Shown one piece after another: positions 33,321 to 41,802 of a DNA stretch of 49,484 nucleotides. Where the stretch lies: positions 1 to 49,484 of the forward strand of contig CAZWEZ010000014.1 in the NCBI GenBank assembly GCA_964632795.1. Direction: 5' to 3'. Both the position numbers and the translations under genes were made by a program. Below the pieces are notes generated by a model. It was not told where the DNA came from. It saw only the letters and a list, made by a program, of their open reading frames with translations, and did not search any database. The DNA is from CAZWEZ01 sp964632795. Its GTDB lineage: Bacteria > Pseudomonadota > Alphaproteobacteria > Rhodospirillales > 2-02-FULL-58-16. Numbering within the stretch: position 1 is the first letter of the stretch; every line of letters starts with the position of its first letter.

Positions 33321-34928
33321 CTACAGCTCCTCCCCGGCGCCGTTGCCCTCGAGGGGCGTCGGCAGCCACCATTCGCGGCCCCGGACGGTATCCACGTATT
33401 CCGGCCACCGGAGGTCGACGGGGGCCTGGAAGTCGCCGGGCAGCAGGGGCGCGATCCAGTCGGAACCGCCGACGCCGCCCCCGGTCCGCTCCTCGAACTC
33501 GGCCCGCGCCGCCTCCAGGTGGGCGGGCTCGCACAGCAGGTCGACCAAGGTGCCGGCGATGGCCCGGGCGGCGGCGAAGATGGTCTGGTCGATCAGCGGC
33601 CCGTAGCCGCCGATGGCGTTCCAGGTCCAGTCCGGGTAGCGGTAGCCCGGTTCGGGCGGCGCCATGCGGGCCCGTCCGATGTAGATCCGCGCCGCCGGCG
33701 TGTGCCAGGTCCAGTCGGTGTAGTCGTCCGAGGTGTAGTTCTTCTGCCACCCCGGCAGCAGTTCCCTGATCTTCTCGCAGGCGTCCCAGGGCGCGCTCAC
33801 CGTCCACAAGTCGGGGGCGATGGGTTCCGCCATGGGCTCGAGGCCGAGGTTCTTCTGGATCTCGCGGCCAAACGCCCGGCCCTCCTCGTCGATCTCCGGC
33901 GGCCCCATCTCGACGATGTTGTCAAACGCCAGCCGGGCCATGGCCCGGTTGGGCAGGCCGGGGCGGGTCTTGGTGACCCAGCGCCCGTAGGCCCGGCAGT
34001 GGGTCGCCCCGGCGACCTGGCGGGCGTTCAGGTCCAGGACCTCGGTGATCCGTTGCTGCATGGCGATGGTCGGCGAGCGGTAGGTGTACTGGAGCTGGGC
34101 GAACTTGGGCGGCAGGTTGTCCGAGGTCGCCTGGCCGCCGGCCAGGATCGCCTCATTCAGGGTCCAGGTGCCGCTACGCGGCAGCATCGCCTCCTTCGAA
34201 TACTTCGTCGTGGTGTACATCAGGCACAGGGCGTCGTTGGCGCCCGGCGCCCGGGCCATGGTGTGGGCCGTCGCCTCGCGGCCCGCGGCGCCGCTCGACC
34301 AGTCCTCGGCGGGCCGGCATTCGAAGGTGTAGACCCGGCTCCAGCAGCACCCCGAATGGATGTCCCACACCGTGGTGTTGGACATCGTCGCCCCGAATGC
34401 CGGGTGGTAGCAGACCGCGCCGTCGAAGTCGTCGTAGTAGCCGTGCGCGGCGTGGACCGGCTTGGAGCCGCAGACCTTCTCCGCCGGCTCGCCCATCAAG
34501 ACCAGGGTCCCGGCCAGGCCGTGCTTCTCCATCGCCGCCTTGGCCGCCAGGACGCCGCCCAGGGCTCCCGAGCCGAGCGCCGAGTGGGGATCGGTATGGC
34601 CCGCCGCCCAGGGATGCAGGCCCTCGCGGGGCGCCGGGTAGGGCACCGCCTGTTGCGAGTTGGCGGGCACCGCGTCGTACTCGGCGAACGAGGCCAGGAC
34701 CGGCCCCCCGGTGCCGTGGGTCCAGCGGGCGGCAAACGCGGTCGGCATCCCGGCCGAGCCCTCCTCGACCTCGAAGCCCTCCCCGCGCAGCAGGGCCACG
34801 TAGGCGGCCGCCGAGCGGTACTCGCGCCAGGCGGTCTCGGCATGGTTCCAGATCTCCTTGTCGAAGGCGGACAGGCGCCCGGCGTTGTTTTCCATCCATT
34901 CCAGGACGGTCTTCTTTTCGGTCCTCAT
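33321..34928 (-). CDS. M20-family amidohydrolase (AbgB-like)
   Basis: A 535-residue zinc peptidase-fold enzyme, near the length of AbgB (p-aminobenzoyl-glutamate hydrolase subunit) and related amidohydrolases. Visible: SAFDKEIWNHAETAWREYRSA, VLASFAEYDAVP, HPWAAGHTDPHSALGSGALGG with putative metal ligands, GEPAEKVCGSKPVHAAHGYYDDFDGAVCYHP, and GRWVTKTRPGLPNRAMARLAF. It hydrolyses an amide bond of an unknown N-acyl or amide compound. The start ATG at 34928 lies after the stop of the deiminase-like gene (34934) by five bases, so the pair is an operon. Confidence 0.8.
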   Translation of the reverse strand: MRTEKKTVLEWMENNAGRLSAFDKEIWNHAETAWREYRSAAAYVALLRGEGFEVEEGSAGMPTAFAARWTHGTGGPVLASFAEYDAVPANSQQAVPYPAPREGLHPWAAGHTDPHSALGSGALGGVLAAKAAMEKHGLAGTLVLMGEPAEKVCGSKPVHAAHGYYDDFDGAVCYHPAFGATMSNTTVWDIHSGCCWSRVYTFECRPAEDWSSGAAGREATAHTMARAPGANDALCLMYTTTKYSKEAMLPRSGTWTLNEAILAGGQATSDNLPPKFAQLQYTYRSPTIAMQQRITEVLDLNARQVAGATHCRAYGRWVTKTRPGLPNRAMARLAFDNIVEMGPPEIDEEGRAFGREIQKNLGLEPMAEPIAPDLWTVSAPWDACEKIRELLPGWQKNYTSDDYTDWTWHTPAARIYIGRARMAPPEPGYRYPDWTWNAIGGYGPLIDQTIFAAARAIAGTLVDLLCEPAHLEAARAEFEERTGGGVGGSDWIAPLLPGDFQAPVDLRWPEYVDTVRGREWWLPTPLEGNGAGEEL

Positions 34929-34933
34929 TCCGC

Positions 34934-35812
34934 TCACACCGGGTCGCGGCGCAGCGGCTGGGCCATGCAGTGGACCCCGCCGCCGCCCTTGGTGAACATC
35001 GACACGTCGGGGTCGTAGACCTCGAAGCCGAGCGCCCTCAGCCTGGCGTTGAGGTCCTTGGACAGGCTGCTCGACAGCACCCGGTCGTTGCCCAGCGACA
35101 TGACGTTGCAGCCCAGCACCATGGTGTCCTCGAAGCCGACCGGGACGATCTCGATCTTCTTGTCCTCGAGCCACTGGACGATCTCCGGCTCGGTGGTCTC
35201 CAGGCACACCGCGCACAGCTTCTCGGCCAGCATGCAGACCATCAGGTCGATGTGGACGTAGAAGCTGTCGATGGGGGCCAGGCGGACCTCCCAGCCCTTG
35301 GCCTCGAACCACCCCTTGGCCTGCAGCGCCGCCGGTTCCTGGGTCCGCTCGCCGCAGTAGCCGATCAGCACGCAGCCCGGCTCGATGACGTCGAAGTCGC
35401 CGCCCTCGAAGGAGGCCGCGGTGATCATATTGAAGATCGGGATGGCGTTGTCCCGGTAGAAGCGGATGACCGGCGCGTACTCGCCGCGCCGCCACCACTG
35501 GTTCATCTGGGTGACGACGGCGCCATAGGGGGTCATGAAGCTCGAATCCCGGGCGTACACCTGATAGGGCAGGGCCTCGTCGGGCTCCAGCACGTGGACC
35601 GTCACCCCGGCCCGTTGGTAGCAGTCCACCATCTCGCGGTGCTGGGCCATGGCCCCCTGGCGGTCGAACTTGTGGCCGGCGCGCAGGGTCGCCTTGGAGA
35701 CCGAACTGGTCGGCAGCCAGTGGAAGTTGTCGGGCGGCCCCAGAAGCACGTCGCGCAGCACGCCGTATTCGGAATTCACGCCCCAGTCCTGGTTCGCGTC
35801 GTCGCCGGTCAT
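34934..35812 (-). CDS. Arginine-deiminase / dimethylargininase-fold enzyme
   Basis: A 292-residue guanidino-group modifying enzyme fold. The catalytic set is visible: FEGGDFD (135-141, substrate acid), DSFYVHIDLMVCML with His187, and GGGGVHCMAQP with nucleophile Cys282. Members hydrolyse or transfer the guanidine group of arginine, methylarginines, agmatine or succinylarginine; the exact substrate is not set by these motifs. The ATG at 35812 is chosen because AAGGAGG lies 5-6 bases upstream; earlier ATGs (35815, 35842) are less well placed. It is the first of two minus-strand genes and divergent from the AruI-like gene. Confidence 0.8.
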   Translation of the reverse strand: MTGDDANQDWGVNSEYGVLRDVLLGPPDNFHWLPTSSVSKATLRAGHKFDRQGAMAQHREMVDCYQRAGVTVHVLEPDEALPYQVYARDSSFMTPYGAVVTQMNQWWRRGEYAPVIRFYRDNAIPIFNMITAASFEGGDFDVIEPGCVLIGYCGERTQEPAALQAKGWFEAKGWEVRLAPIDSFYVHIDLMVCMLAEKLCAVCLETTEPEIVQWLEDKKIEIVPVGFEDTMVLGCNVMSLGNDRVLSSSLSKDLNARLRALGFEVYDPDVSMFTKGGGGVHCMAQPLRRDPV

Positions 35813-35915
35813 CATCGCCTCCTTCTGAGGTGTCGGTGCCATGTGGATTATTTTATTGACCTGTCCATAATGTCCATCACAGTTGAAGTGTTGACCGACA
35901 ACCAGGGGTTCTGCA

Positions 35916-37532
35916 ATGGGAAATGACGTCAAGACGGCGACCTGCGGCGAGGCGCTCATCCGGCTGCTCGAGAAATACGGGGTGGATACCGGGTTCGGGA
36001 TTCCGGGGGTCCACACCGTCGAGCTCTACCGGGGCCTGGGCGACAGCACCATCACCCACGTCACGCCGCGCCACGAGCAGGGCGCCGGCATGATGGCCTA
36101 CGGCTATGCCCTGGCGACCGGGCGAGCGGCGGCCTGTTTCCTGATCACCGGCCCGGGCCTGTTGAACGCCGCCACCGCGATCGCCGAGGCCACTTCGGAT
36201 TCGGTGCCGATGCTGGTCATCGCCGCCAACAACAAGCTGGCCGAGATCGGCATGGGCGAGGGACGGTTGCACGAGATCCGGTCCCAGAACCGGATCGCCG
36301 AGCAGATCAGCGGCTTCGCCTGCCAGATCCTGGACCAGAGGTCGATCCCGGCGGCCCTCGCCCGGGCCTTCGCCACCTTCGACGGCGGCCGGCCGCGCCC
36401 GGCCTGCCTCAGCGTGCCCCAGGACATGTTCTCGGAGCCCTCGGTAATGGCCGCCGAGACCTGGCCGGTGCCGCCCCGCCCCCAACCGGACGCCGCCGCC
36501 GTGGCCCGGGCGGCGGACCTCCTGGGGGGCGCCGAACGACCGCTGGTCCTGCTCGGCGGCGGCGCCTGGGAGGCCACCGGGGAGGCCACCGCGCTGTGCC
36601 AACGGCTGGACTGCCCGGTCGTCACCACCGCCGCCGGCAAGGGGATCGTTTCCGAGGACCACCCGCTCAGCCTCGGCGCCACGCTGCCGTTCAAGCCGGT
36701 GCGGGACTACTTCGAGGAGTCCGACGCGGTGCTGGCCGTGGGCACCGAGATGGCCGAGACCGACATCCTCTACGCCGCCGAGACTTTCATGACGTGCCGC
36801 AACCTGATCCGCGTCGACATCGACCCCGCCCAACTGACCCGCAGCCACCGCCCCGAGGTGCCGATCCTCGGCGACGCCCGGGCGACCCTGGAGCGGCTGC
36901 TCGACGTCCTCGGCGCCGGCAGCGGGGCCGGCAGCGGACGGCGGACGGCGGCCGACCTCAGGGCCGGCCTGATCGGCCAGTGGTCGCCGGAGGCCGGCAA
37001 GCACAAGCTGCTCCTCGACGTCCTGCGCCGGGGGCTCGACGACGACGCCATGGTGTCCACCGATGCAACGCAGATCGCCTATACGGGCAATCACTACTAC
37101 CGCGCCAGGAAGCCGCGGACCTGGTTCCACCCGTTCGGGTTCGGGACCCTGGGCACCGGCCTGCCGGCCGCCATCGGTGCCAAGATCGGGACCCCCGAGC
37201 GGCAGGTCGTTTGCATCTCCGGGGACGGCGGCTTCCTGTTCACGGTCCAGGAGCTGGCGACGGCCGCCGAGCTCGGGTTGGCGATCCCCATCCTCATCTG
37301 GAACAACCGGGGCTTCGGCGAGATCGCCCGCTACATGGACGATAGAGGCATCGCCCGGGTCGGCGTCGATCCGCTGCCCCCCGACTTCCCGGCGCTGGCC
37401 AGGGGCTTCGGCTGCCACGGGCTGCGTCCGCGAAGCCTCGAGGAGGTCGCCGCCGCCCTCGGCGAGGCCCTGGAGGCCGACCGGCCGACGGTGATCGAGA
37501 TCGACTCCCACGCCGGGTATCTGGACCAATGA
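35916..37532 (+). CDS. ThDP-dependent decarboxylase, 5-guanidino-2-oxopentanoate decarboxylase-like (AruI)
   Basis: A 538-residue acetolactate synthase-fold enzyme. The activating Glu54 is in TPRHEQGAGMMAYGYALATGR; the ThDP/metal motif is GDGGFLFTVQELATAAELGLAIPILIWNN near residues 430-460. The N-terminal CGEALIRLLEKYGVDTGFGIPGVHTVELYRGL is very like AruI-type proteins, which decarboxylate 2-ketoarginine to 4-guanidinobutyraldehyde. Because a guanidino-modifying enzyme is encoded next door, this role is attractive, but acetolactate synthase-like or sulfo-compound enzymes are not excluded. It overlaps the FAD-linked dehydrogenase gene by four bases. Confidence 0.75.
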   Translation: MGNDVKTATCGEALIRLLEKYGVDTGFGIPGVHTVELYRGLGDSTITHVTPRHEQGAGMMAYGYALATGRAAACFLITGPGLLNAATAIAEATSDSVPMLVIAANNKLAEIGMGEGRLHEIRSQNRIAEQISGFACQILDQRSIPAALARAFATFDGGRPRPACLSVPQDMFSEPSVMAAETWPVPPRPQPDAAAVARAADLLGGAERPLVLLGGGAWEATGEATALCQRLDCPVVTTAAGKGIVSEDHPLSLGATLPFKPVRDYFEESDAVLAVGTEMAETDILYAAETFMTCRNLIRVDIDPAQLTRSHRPEVPILGDARATLERLLDVLGAGSGAGSGRRTAADLRAGLIGQWSPEAGKHKLLLDVLRRGLDDDAMVSTDATQIAYTGNHYYRARKPRTWFHPFGFGTLGTGLPAAIGAKIGTPERQVVCISGDGGFLFTVQELATAAELGLAIPILIWNNRGFGEIARYMDDRGIARVGVDPLPPDFPALARGFGCHGLRPRSLEEVAAALGEALEADRPTVIEIDSHAGYLDQ

Positions 37533-38911
37533 AGGACATCGCCAAGCTGGCGCGGACCCTGCGCGAGGTGGTGGGCGCCGGTCACGTCCTCGACGCCGAG
37601 GCCATCGCCGAGCGGGACCCCGGCTACTGCCCCGACAACCTGCGCGCCTCGCTGCTGGTCCGTCCGGCGGACACCGGCGAGGTCTCGGCGGCCTGCCGGG
37701 CGATCGCCGGGGCGGGGCGCCCGATCGTTCCCCACGGCGGCCTCACCGGACTCGTCGAGGGCGCCGCCACCGAGGCCGGCGACGTCATCGTCAGCCTGGA
37801 GCGGATGACCCGCATCGAGGACGTCGACGCCATCGCCGGTACCATGACGGTCGAGGCCGGGGCGACGCTGGACAGCGTGCAGCGGGCGGCCGGCGGGCAC
37901 GGCTTGATGTTCGGGCTCGACATCGGTTCGCGCGGCTCGTGCACCATCGGCGGCAACATCGCGACCAACGCCGGCGGGGCGCGGGTCCTGCGCTACGGCA
38001 TGATGCGCGACAACGTGCTGGGGGTGGAGGCGGTGCTGGCCGACGGCCAGGTCCTGTCGGCGATGAACCGCCTGGAGAAGAACAACGCCGGCTACGACCT
38101 CAAGCACCTGTTCATCGGCTCCGAGGGAACGCTGGGCTTGGTGACCCGGGCGGTGCTGCGCCTGCGCCAGGCGCCGGCCTCGGAGCGCACGGCCCTGGTC
38201 TTCCTCGCCGACTTCGAAGCCGTGGTCGGGCTGTTCGCCCTGCTGGGGCGCGAGCTGGCCGCCAACCTGGTGGCCTTCGAGGTGATGTGGCCGGAATACT
38301 ATGCCCTGACGGTGTCCCAGGCGGGATACGGCGAACCGCCGCTGGCCGTCGCCGATGGCCTCTACGGGGTGGTCGAGGCGTTCGGCTGGGGCCACGAGGA
38401 CATCGGGGGCCGCTTCGAAGGCGTGCTCGAAACCGCCCTCAACGAGGGCCTGGTCGCGGACGCCGTGATCGCCAAGTCGGAGGCCGAGCGAGGGAAGATC
38501 TGGCGCTGCCGGGAGGACGCCGACGCGGTGGAGAGGACCCACGGCCGGGGCTGGTCCTACGATGTCGGGCTGGCGATCCCCGACATCGGCTCCTACGTCG
38601 CCGAGACCCGCGCCGCCGTGGAGCGGTTTCCCGACCTCGCCTGTTACTTCTACGGCCATCTCGGGGACGGCAACCTCCACATCTCGATCGGTTTCGCCGA
38701 CCACGACCCCGCCACCCGGCGGGCCGTCGAGAGGATCGTCTACGCGCCGATCGCCCGGCTCGGCGGATCGGTCTCGGCCGAGCACGGCATCGGCCTCGAG
38801 AAGAAGCCCTACCTCGCCTATTCGCGGACCGCCTCCGAGATCGCCTTGATGCGCCGCCTGAAGGCGGCCCTGGACCCCCACGGCGTCTTCAACCCAGGCA
38901 AGGTCGTGTAA
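37529..38911 (+). CDS. FAD-linked dehydrogenase (GlcD / D-2-hydroxyacid dehydrogenase family)
   Basis: A 460-residue VAO-type flavoprotein. FAD-binding region: LLVRPADTGEVSAACRAIAGAGRPIVPHGGLTGLVEGA, then IGGNIATNAGGARVLRYGMMRDNVLGVEAVLADG and LKHLFIGSEGTLGLVTRAVLRL. The C-terminal half has YGHLGDGNLHISI and SAEHGIGLEKKPYL, typical for D-lactate, glycolate or D-2-hydroxyglutarate dehydrogenases. It starts with ATG at 37529 overlapping the decarboxylase stop (ATGA), so it works in the same pathway, perhaps oxidising a 2-hydroxy acid made from the same substrate. Confidence 0.85.
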   Translation: MKDIAKLARTLREVVGAGHVLDAEAIAERDPGYCPDNLRASLLVRPADTGEVSAACRAIAGAGRPIVPHGGLTGLVEGAATEAGDVIVSLERMTRIEDVDAIAGTMTVEAGATLDSVQRAAGGHGLMFGLDIGSRGSCTIGGNIATNAGGARVLRYGMMRDNVLGVEAVLADGQVLSAMNRLEKNNAGYDLKHLFIGSEGTLGLVTRAVLRLRQAPASERTALVFLADFEAVVGLFALLGRELAANLVAFEVMWPEYYALTVSQAGYGEPPLAVADGLYGVVEAFGWGHEDIGGRFEGVLETALNEGLVADAVIAKSEAERGKIWRCREDADAVERTHGRGWSYDVGLAIPDIGSYVAETRAAVERFPDLACYFYGHLGDGNLHISIGFADHDPATRRAVERIVYAPIARLGGSVSAEHGIGLEKKPYLAYSRTASEIALMRRLKAALDPHGVFNPGKVV

Positions 38912-39054
38912 GAAAATAGAGGCGGGGCATCAGGGCCGGTTGGCGTGCCGCTAGACCGCGTTCGGCGGAAGGGTGACGCTGGCCAGGGATGGTCCCCTCG
39001 CCGGGGGCGCCATATCGGTGATCCCGACCCGCATCGGCGTGCTATTGTCGGCCC

Positions 39055-39888
39055 ATGACGACGACCCGTTTCGCCCCCAGCCCGACCGGCTATCTGCACC
39101 TGGGCCACGCCTATTCGGCGCTGTTCGCGGCGGCCGCCGGGGAGCGGCTGCTGGTCCGCATCGAGGACATCGATCGGGGGCGCTGCCGGCCCCGGTTCGA
39201 AGAGGCGATCCTCGACGATCTGGGGTGGCTGGGCCTGGAATGGGAAAGGCCGGTGCGCCGCCAGTCCGAACACATGGACGACTACGCCGGGGTGCTGGGG
39301 GAACTGGAAGCCATGGGGCTGCTGTACCCCTGCTTCTGCACCCGCCGCGAGATCCGCGCCGAGATCGCCGCCGCCGGCCGCGCCCCGCACGGCCCCGACG
39401 GTCCTCTTTATCCCGGCGCCTGCCGCCGGCTGGACCGGCGCCGGGGCGAGGACCGGATGGCGGCCGGTGATGCGTTCGCCCTGCGCCTGGACATGGCCGG
39501 GGCGATCGGCCGCGCCGGCCCGCTGAGCTGGATCGAGCACCACGGGGACGGCTCGCGGAAGTCGGTCGCCGCCACCCCCGAGGTCTTCGGCGACGTGGTG
39601 CTGGCCCGCAAGGACACCCCGGCCAGCTACCACCTGGCCTGCACGCTGGACGACCACATCCAGGGGGTGACCCTGGTCACCCGCGGCCGCGACCTGTTCG
39701 CCTCGACCCACGTCCATCGGCTGTTGCAGGCCTTGCTGGGGCTCGATGTCCCCTGCTACCGTCACCACCGGCTGATCGCCGACGCCGACGGCGGGCGCCT
39801 GGCCAAGCGCCATTCGGCACCCACCATCCGCGCCCTGCGCGAGGCCGGGGAAAGCCCGGACGACGTGTGCCGGAGGGTCGGGTTGTAA
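39055..39888 (+). CDS. gluQ: Glutamyl-Q tRNA(Asp) synthetase
   Basis: A 277-residue truncated glutamyl-tRNA synthetase that attaches glutamate to queuosine at position 34 of tRNA(Asp). It has RFAPSPTGYLHLGHAYSA with the HxGH motif (His15, His18), the zinc-type PCFCTRREIRAE and YPGACRR pairs, and the KMSKS-equivalent GRLAKRHSA near residue 250; the anticodon-binding domain of GltX is missing, as expected. ATG 39055 begins at the normal family position. The 143-base gap upstream has no gene and no strong promoter sign. Confidence 0.93.
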   Translation: MTTTRFAPSPTGYLHLGHAYSALFAAAAGERLLVRIEDIDRGRCRPRFEEAILDDLGWLGLEWERPVRRQSEHMDDYAGVLGELEAMGLLYPCFCTRREIRAEIAAAGRAPHGPDGPLYPGACRRLDRRRGEDRMAAGDAFALRLDMAGAIGRAGPLSWIEHHGDGSRKSVAATPEVFGDVVLARKDTPASYHLACTLDDHIQGVTLVTRGRDLFASTHVHRLLQALLGLDVPCYRHHRLIADADGGRLAKRHSAPTIRALREAGESPDDVCRRVGL

Positions 39889-39900
39889 TACCCAGGGGAG

Positions 39901-39921
39901 AAGAAACGGGACACTAGGGGA
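39901..39921 (+). repeat. REP-like GGGACACTAGGGG sequence
   Basis: GAAACGGGACACTAGGGGAG around 39903-39922 shares GGGACACTA with 10187-10195 (GGGGACACTA) and GGACACTA with 49425 and 1804. Short but recurrent in gaps of this window. Confidence 0.35.
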
Positions 39922-39933
39922 GAGGAGCGATCC

Positions 39934-40245
39934 ATGGACGATCCGGTCACCCAGGCCGTCGAGGTCCTCAACCAGGCCCTGTCGCGGGACCCCGAGGCGA
40001 TCACCCAACTGGTCAACATGCGCGTCGCCTGCAACGACGACCTGGCCGCCCACCCGACCATCCGCACCGGGTTCTACGCGGGCGAACATCGGGTGGGGGT
40101 GCTGGGGCTGCTCAACGGGGCGCTGGGGATTTCGCCGAGCGGGGTGATCGGCGCCAAGGGGACGATGGACTCCGAGACCGGCCACTTCCTGCGCATCAAG
40201 AAGTTCGTCGACCTGCGCCTGGTCAAGGTCGACCAACTGGCCTAG
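39934..40245 (+). CDS. Small hypothetical protein
   Basis: A 103-residue, soluble protein with no recognised family. It is alpha-helical in the first third (PVTQAVEVLNQALSRDPEAITQLVNMRVACNDDLAAH) and mixed later (VGVLGLLNGALGISPSGVIGAKGTM). The context gives no hint: gluQRS precedes it by 45 bases. The start is secure: GGGGAGAGGAGCGATCC precedes ATG 39934. Confidence 0.65.
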   Translation: MDDPVTQAVEVLNQALSRDPEAITQLVNMRVACNDDLAAHPTIRTGFYAGEHRVGVLGLLNGALGISPSGVIGAKGTMDSETGHFLRIKKFVDLRLVKVDQLA

Positions 40246-40268
40246 CTAAAAAAAACTCCAGTCAATCG

Positions 40269-40463
40269 CTAGGCGACTTCGGCCATCACCGGGACGATGA
40301 CGGTGACGTTCATTCCGTAGTCGCCGTCCCACTCGACGATCTGGCCGCGGACGTACCACAGTCTGCTGGCCTGGTCTTGGTCGCGGTCTTCGAATTTCTC
40401 GGCTTCGAGGCGGCTGGCGACGTCCTCGGCCTGGGGTTTCCGCTGGGGTGTCGACGGTTTCAT
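40269..40463 (-). CDS. Small hypothetical protein
   Basis: The 64-residue product is not recognised. It is hydrophilic in the first half (SRLEAEKFEDRDQDQASR) and ends with a beta-like segment (GDYGMNVTVIVPVM). ATG 40463 has AGGGAATGCG upstream. A 14-bp perfect palindrome lies 69 bases upstream. Convergent with the preceding gene. Confidence 0.5.
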   Translation of the reverse strand: MKPSTPQRKPQAEDVASRLEAEKFEDRDQDQASRLWYVRGQIVEWDGDYGMNVTVIVPVMAEVA

Positions 40464-40687
40464 CGCATTCCCTTTCTGGGCGGCATGTCCACCAGGAACG
40501 ATTCAGATTCCGTGCCAACCGGGACATGTTCGGGAAATTTCCCGCATATTTCAGATAACGGATTGATATTGAAGTCGTTTTCAGTGGTGGCCGCGGGATG
40601 CCTCAGCCCGGACCGGAGGCCGGGTGGGCAATTTTTTCCGGGTTGCGGAGACGTTTTTCCAGTCCCGCTGCGAAAACCGGCGGTCGT
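40464..40687. other. Intergenic region with palindrome and orphan terminator
   Basis: CGGGAAATTTCCCG (40532-40545) is a perfect 14-bp palindrome, a possible operator for the small gene on the minus strand. CCCGGACCGGAGGCCGGG (40607-40624) followed by TGGGCAA and six T (40632-40637) looks like a plus-strand terminator, although no plus-strand gene lies between 40246 and here. An unannotated RNA is possible but unsupported otherwise. Confidence 0.35.
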
Positions 40688-41626
40688 TCAGTTGTCGGGC
40701 GGGGCGTCCTGGTCGAAGCTGAGATCGGTATCCAAGCCGAGGACGGGCAGGGGAACCACGTCCTCGCCGTTGTTGATCTCGGACTTGCGCTTCTGGCGGT
40801 ACATGGAGCGGATGGCGGCGTAGAAGTCGATGGTCGTCTTCTTGATGTCGTCCAGTTGGTCGTTGACGCCGGCGAACTGATCGAGCGTGCTGAGCCCGGT
40901 CCGCAAGTGGGCGAGTTCGTCCTGGTTGGTGTTGGACAGCCACATCCCCACCGGGTCCAGGTATCCGTCGGCGAAATGAATTCCCAAGGTGTCGCGGGGA
41001 TTGGAGGGCCCCAACAGCGGGATCACGAAATAGAACCCCTCGCCGACCCCCCACACGCCCATGGTCTGGCCGAAGTCCTCCTCGTGGGCCGGGATCTCGA
41101 GCCAGCTTTCGGCGACGTCGAACAGGCCGGCGAGGCCGATCGTCGAATTGATCACCATCCGCTCGGTGGTCTGCCAGGCCCGCATGGGTTCGCCCTGGAG
41201 GATGTCGTTGGCCAGGGTGATCGGAGTGTTGAGGTTGTCGATGAAGTTGCCGATGGAATCGCGAACCACCTGCGGGACGTAGCCGTTGTAGAGCCGGCTG
41301 GCCGGCCTGGCGAAGACGATCCTCAGCGCCTCGTTGAAGCCGAAGATGAAGCGGTTCAACGGTTCCAGCGGATCGTTGTCGTCCTCATCCTCGAACTCGA
41401 TCTCGATCTCGTCCTCGATCTCGTCCCCGATCGGAACCGCGGTGGGGGCGGGCGCCGTCACCGGGGCCAGGACGGGGGCCGCCAGCGGGGCGGTGTCCAG
41501 CGGATAGGGCTGGTTGAGGAAGATGCTCATGTCGTACATGGTCGAGGCCGACGCCGCCGCCGGCGCCGGAGCAACCACGGCCGCCGCGATGGCGGACAAC
41601 GCCACCACGGCCAGCAGTCTTCGCAC
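40688..41626 (-). CDS. mlaA: MlaA/VacJ-family outer-membrane phospholipid-transport protein
   Basis: A 312-residue protein: signal peptide (residues 1-26), an unusually long acidic and Pro-rich linker (EIEDEIEIEFEDEDDNDPLEPLNR), then the MlaA domain (NDPLEPLNRFIFGFNEALR, PQVVRDSIGNFIDNLNTPITLANDILQG, NSTIGLAGLFDVA, DFGQTMGVWGVGEGFYFVIPLLGPSNPRDT). MlaA removes phospholipids from the outer leaflet. The GTG at 41626 begins a normal signal peptide (MRRLLAVVALSAIAAAV); the frame upstream to 41680 does not. There is no lipobox Cys, unlike E. coli MlaA. Last gene of the mla operon. Confidence 0.88.
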   Translation of the reverse strand: MRRLLAVVALSAIAAAVVAPAPAAASASTMYDMSIFLNQPYPLDTAPLAAPVLAPVTAPAPTAVPIGDEIEDEIEIEFEDEDDNDPLEPLNRFIFGFNEALRIVFARPASRLYNGYVPQVVRDSIGNFIDNLNTPITLANDILQGEPMRAWQTTERMVINSTIGLAGLFDVAESWLEIPAHEEDFGQTMGVWGVGEGFYFVIPLLGPSNPRDTLGIHFADGYLDPVGMWLSNTNQDELAHLRTGLSTLDQFAGVNDQLDDIKKTTIDFYAAIRSMYRQKRKSEINNGEDVVPLPVLGLDTDLSFDQDAPPDN

Positions 41627-41802
41627 CGCCCCGTCCCCGTTCCGGCGACGGGGTGCGGGACCCTCCCAGGATAAGTACATGGCCTGTATGACGGTTATTC
41701 GAGCTTATTAGGTTATTTATGACAGGGACTTAGCCCCATTGGCAATAGCCGCGGGAGAATAAGCGCCGGTCGTCGTCTCTCGACAGGCATCAAAGGAACG
41801 CT

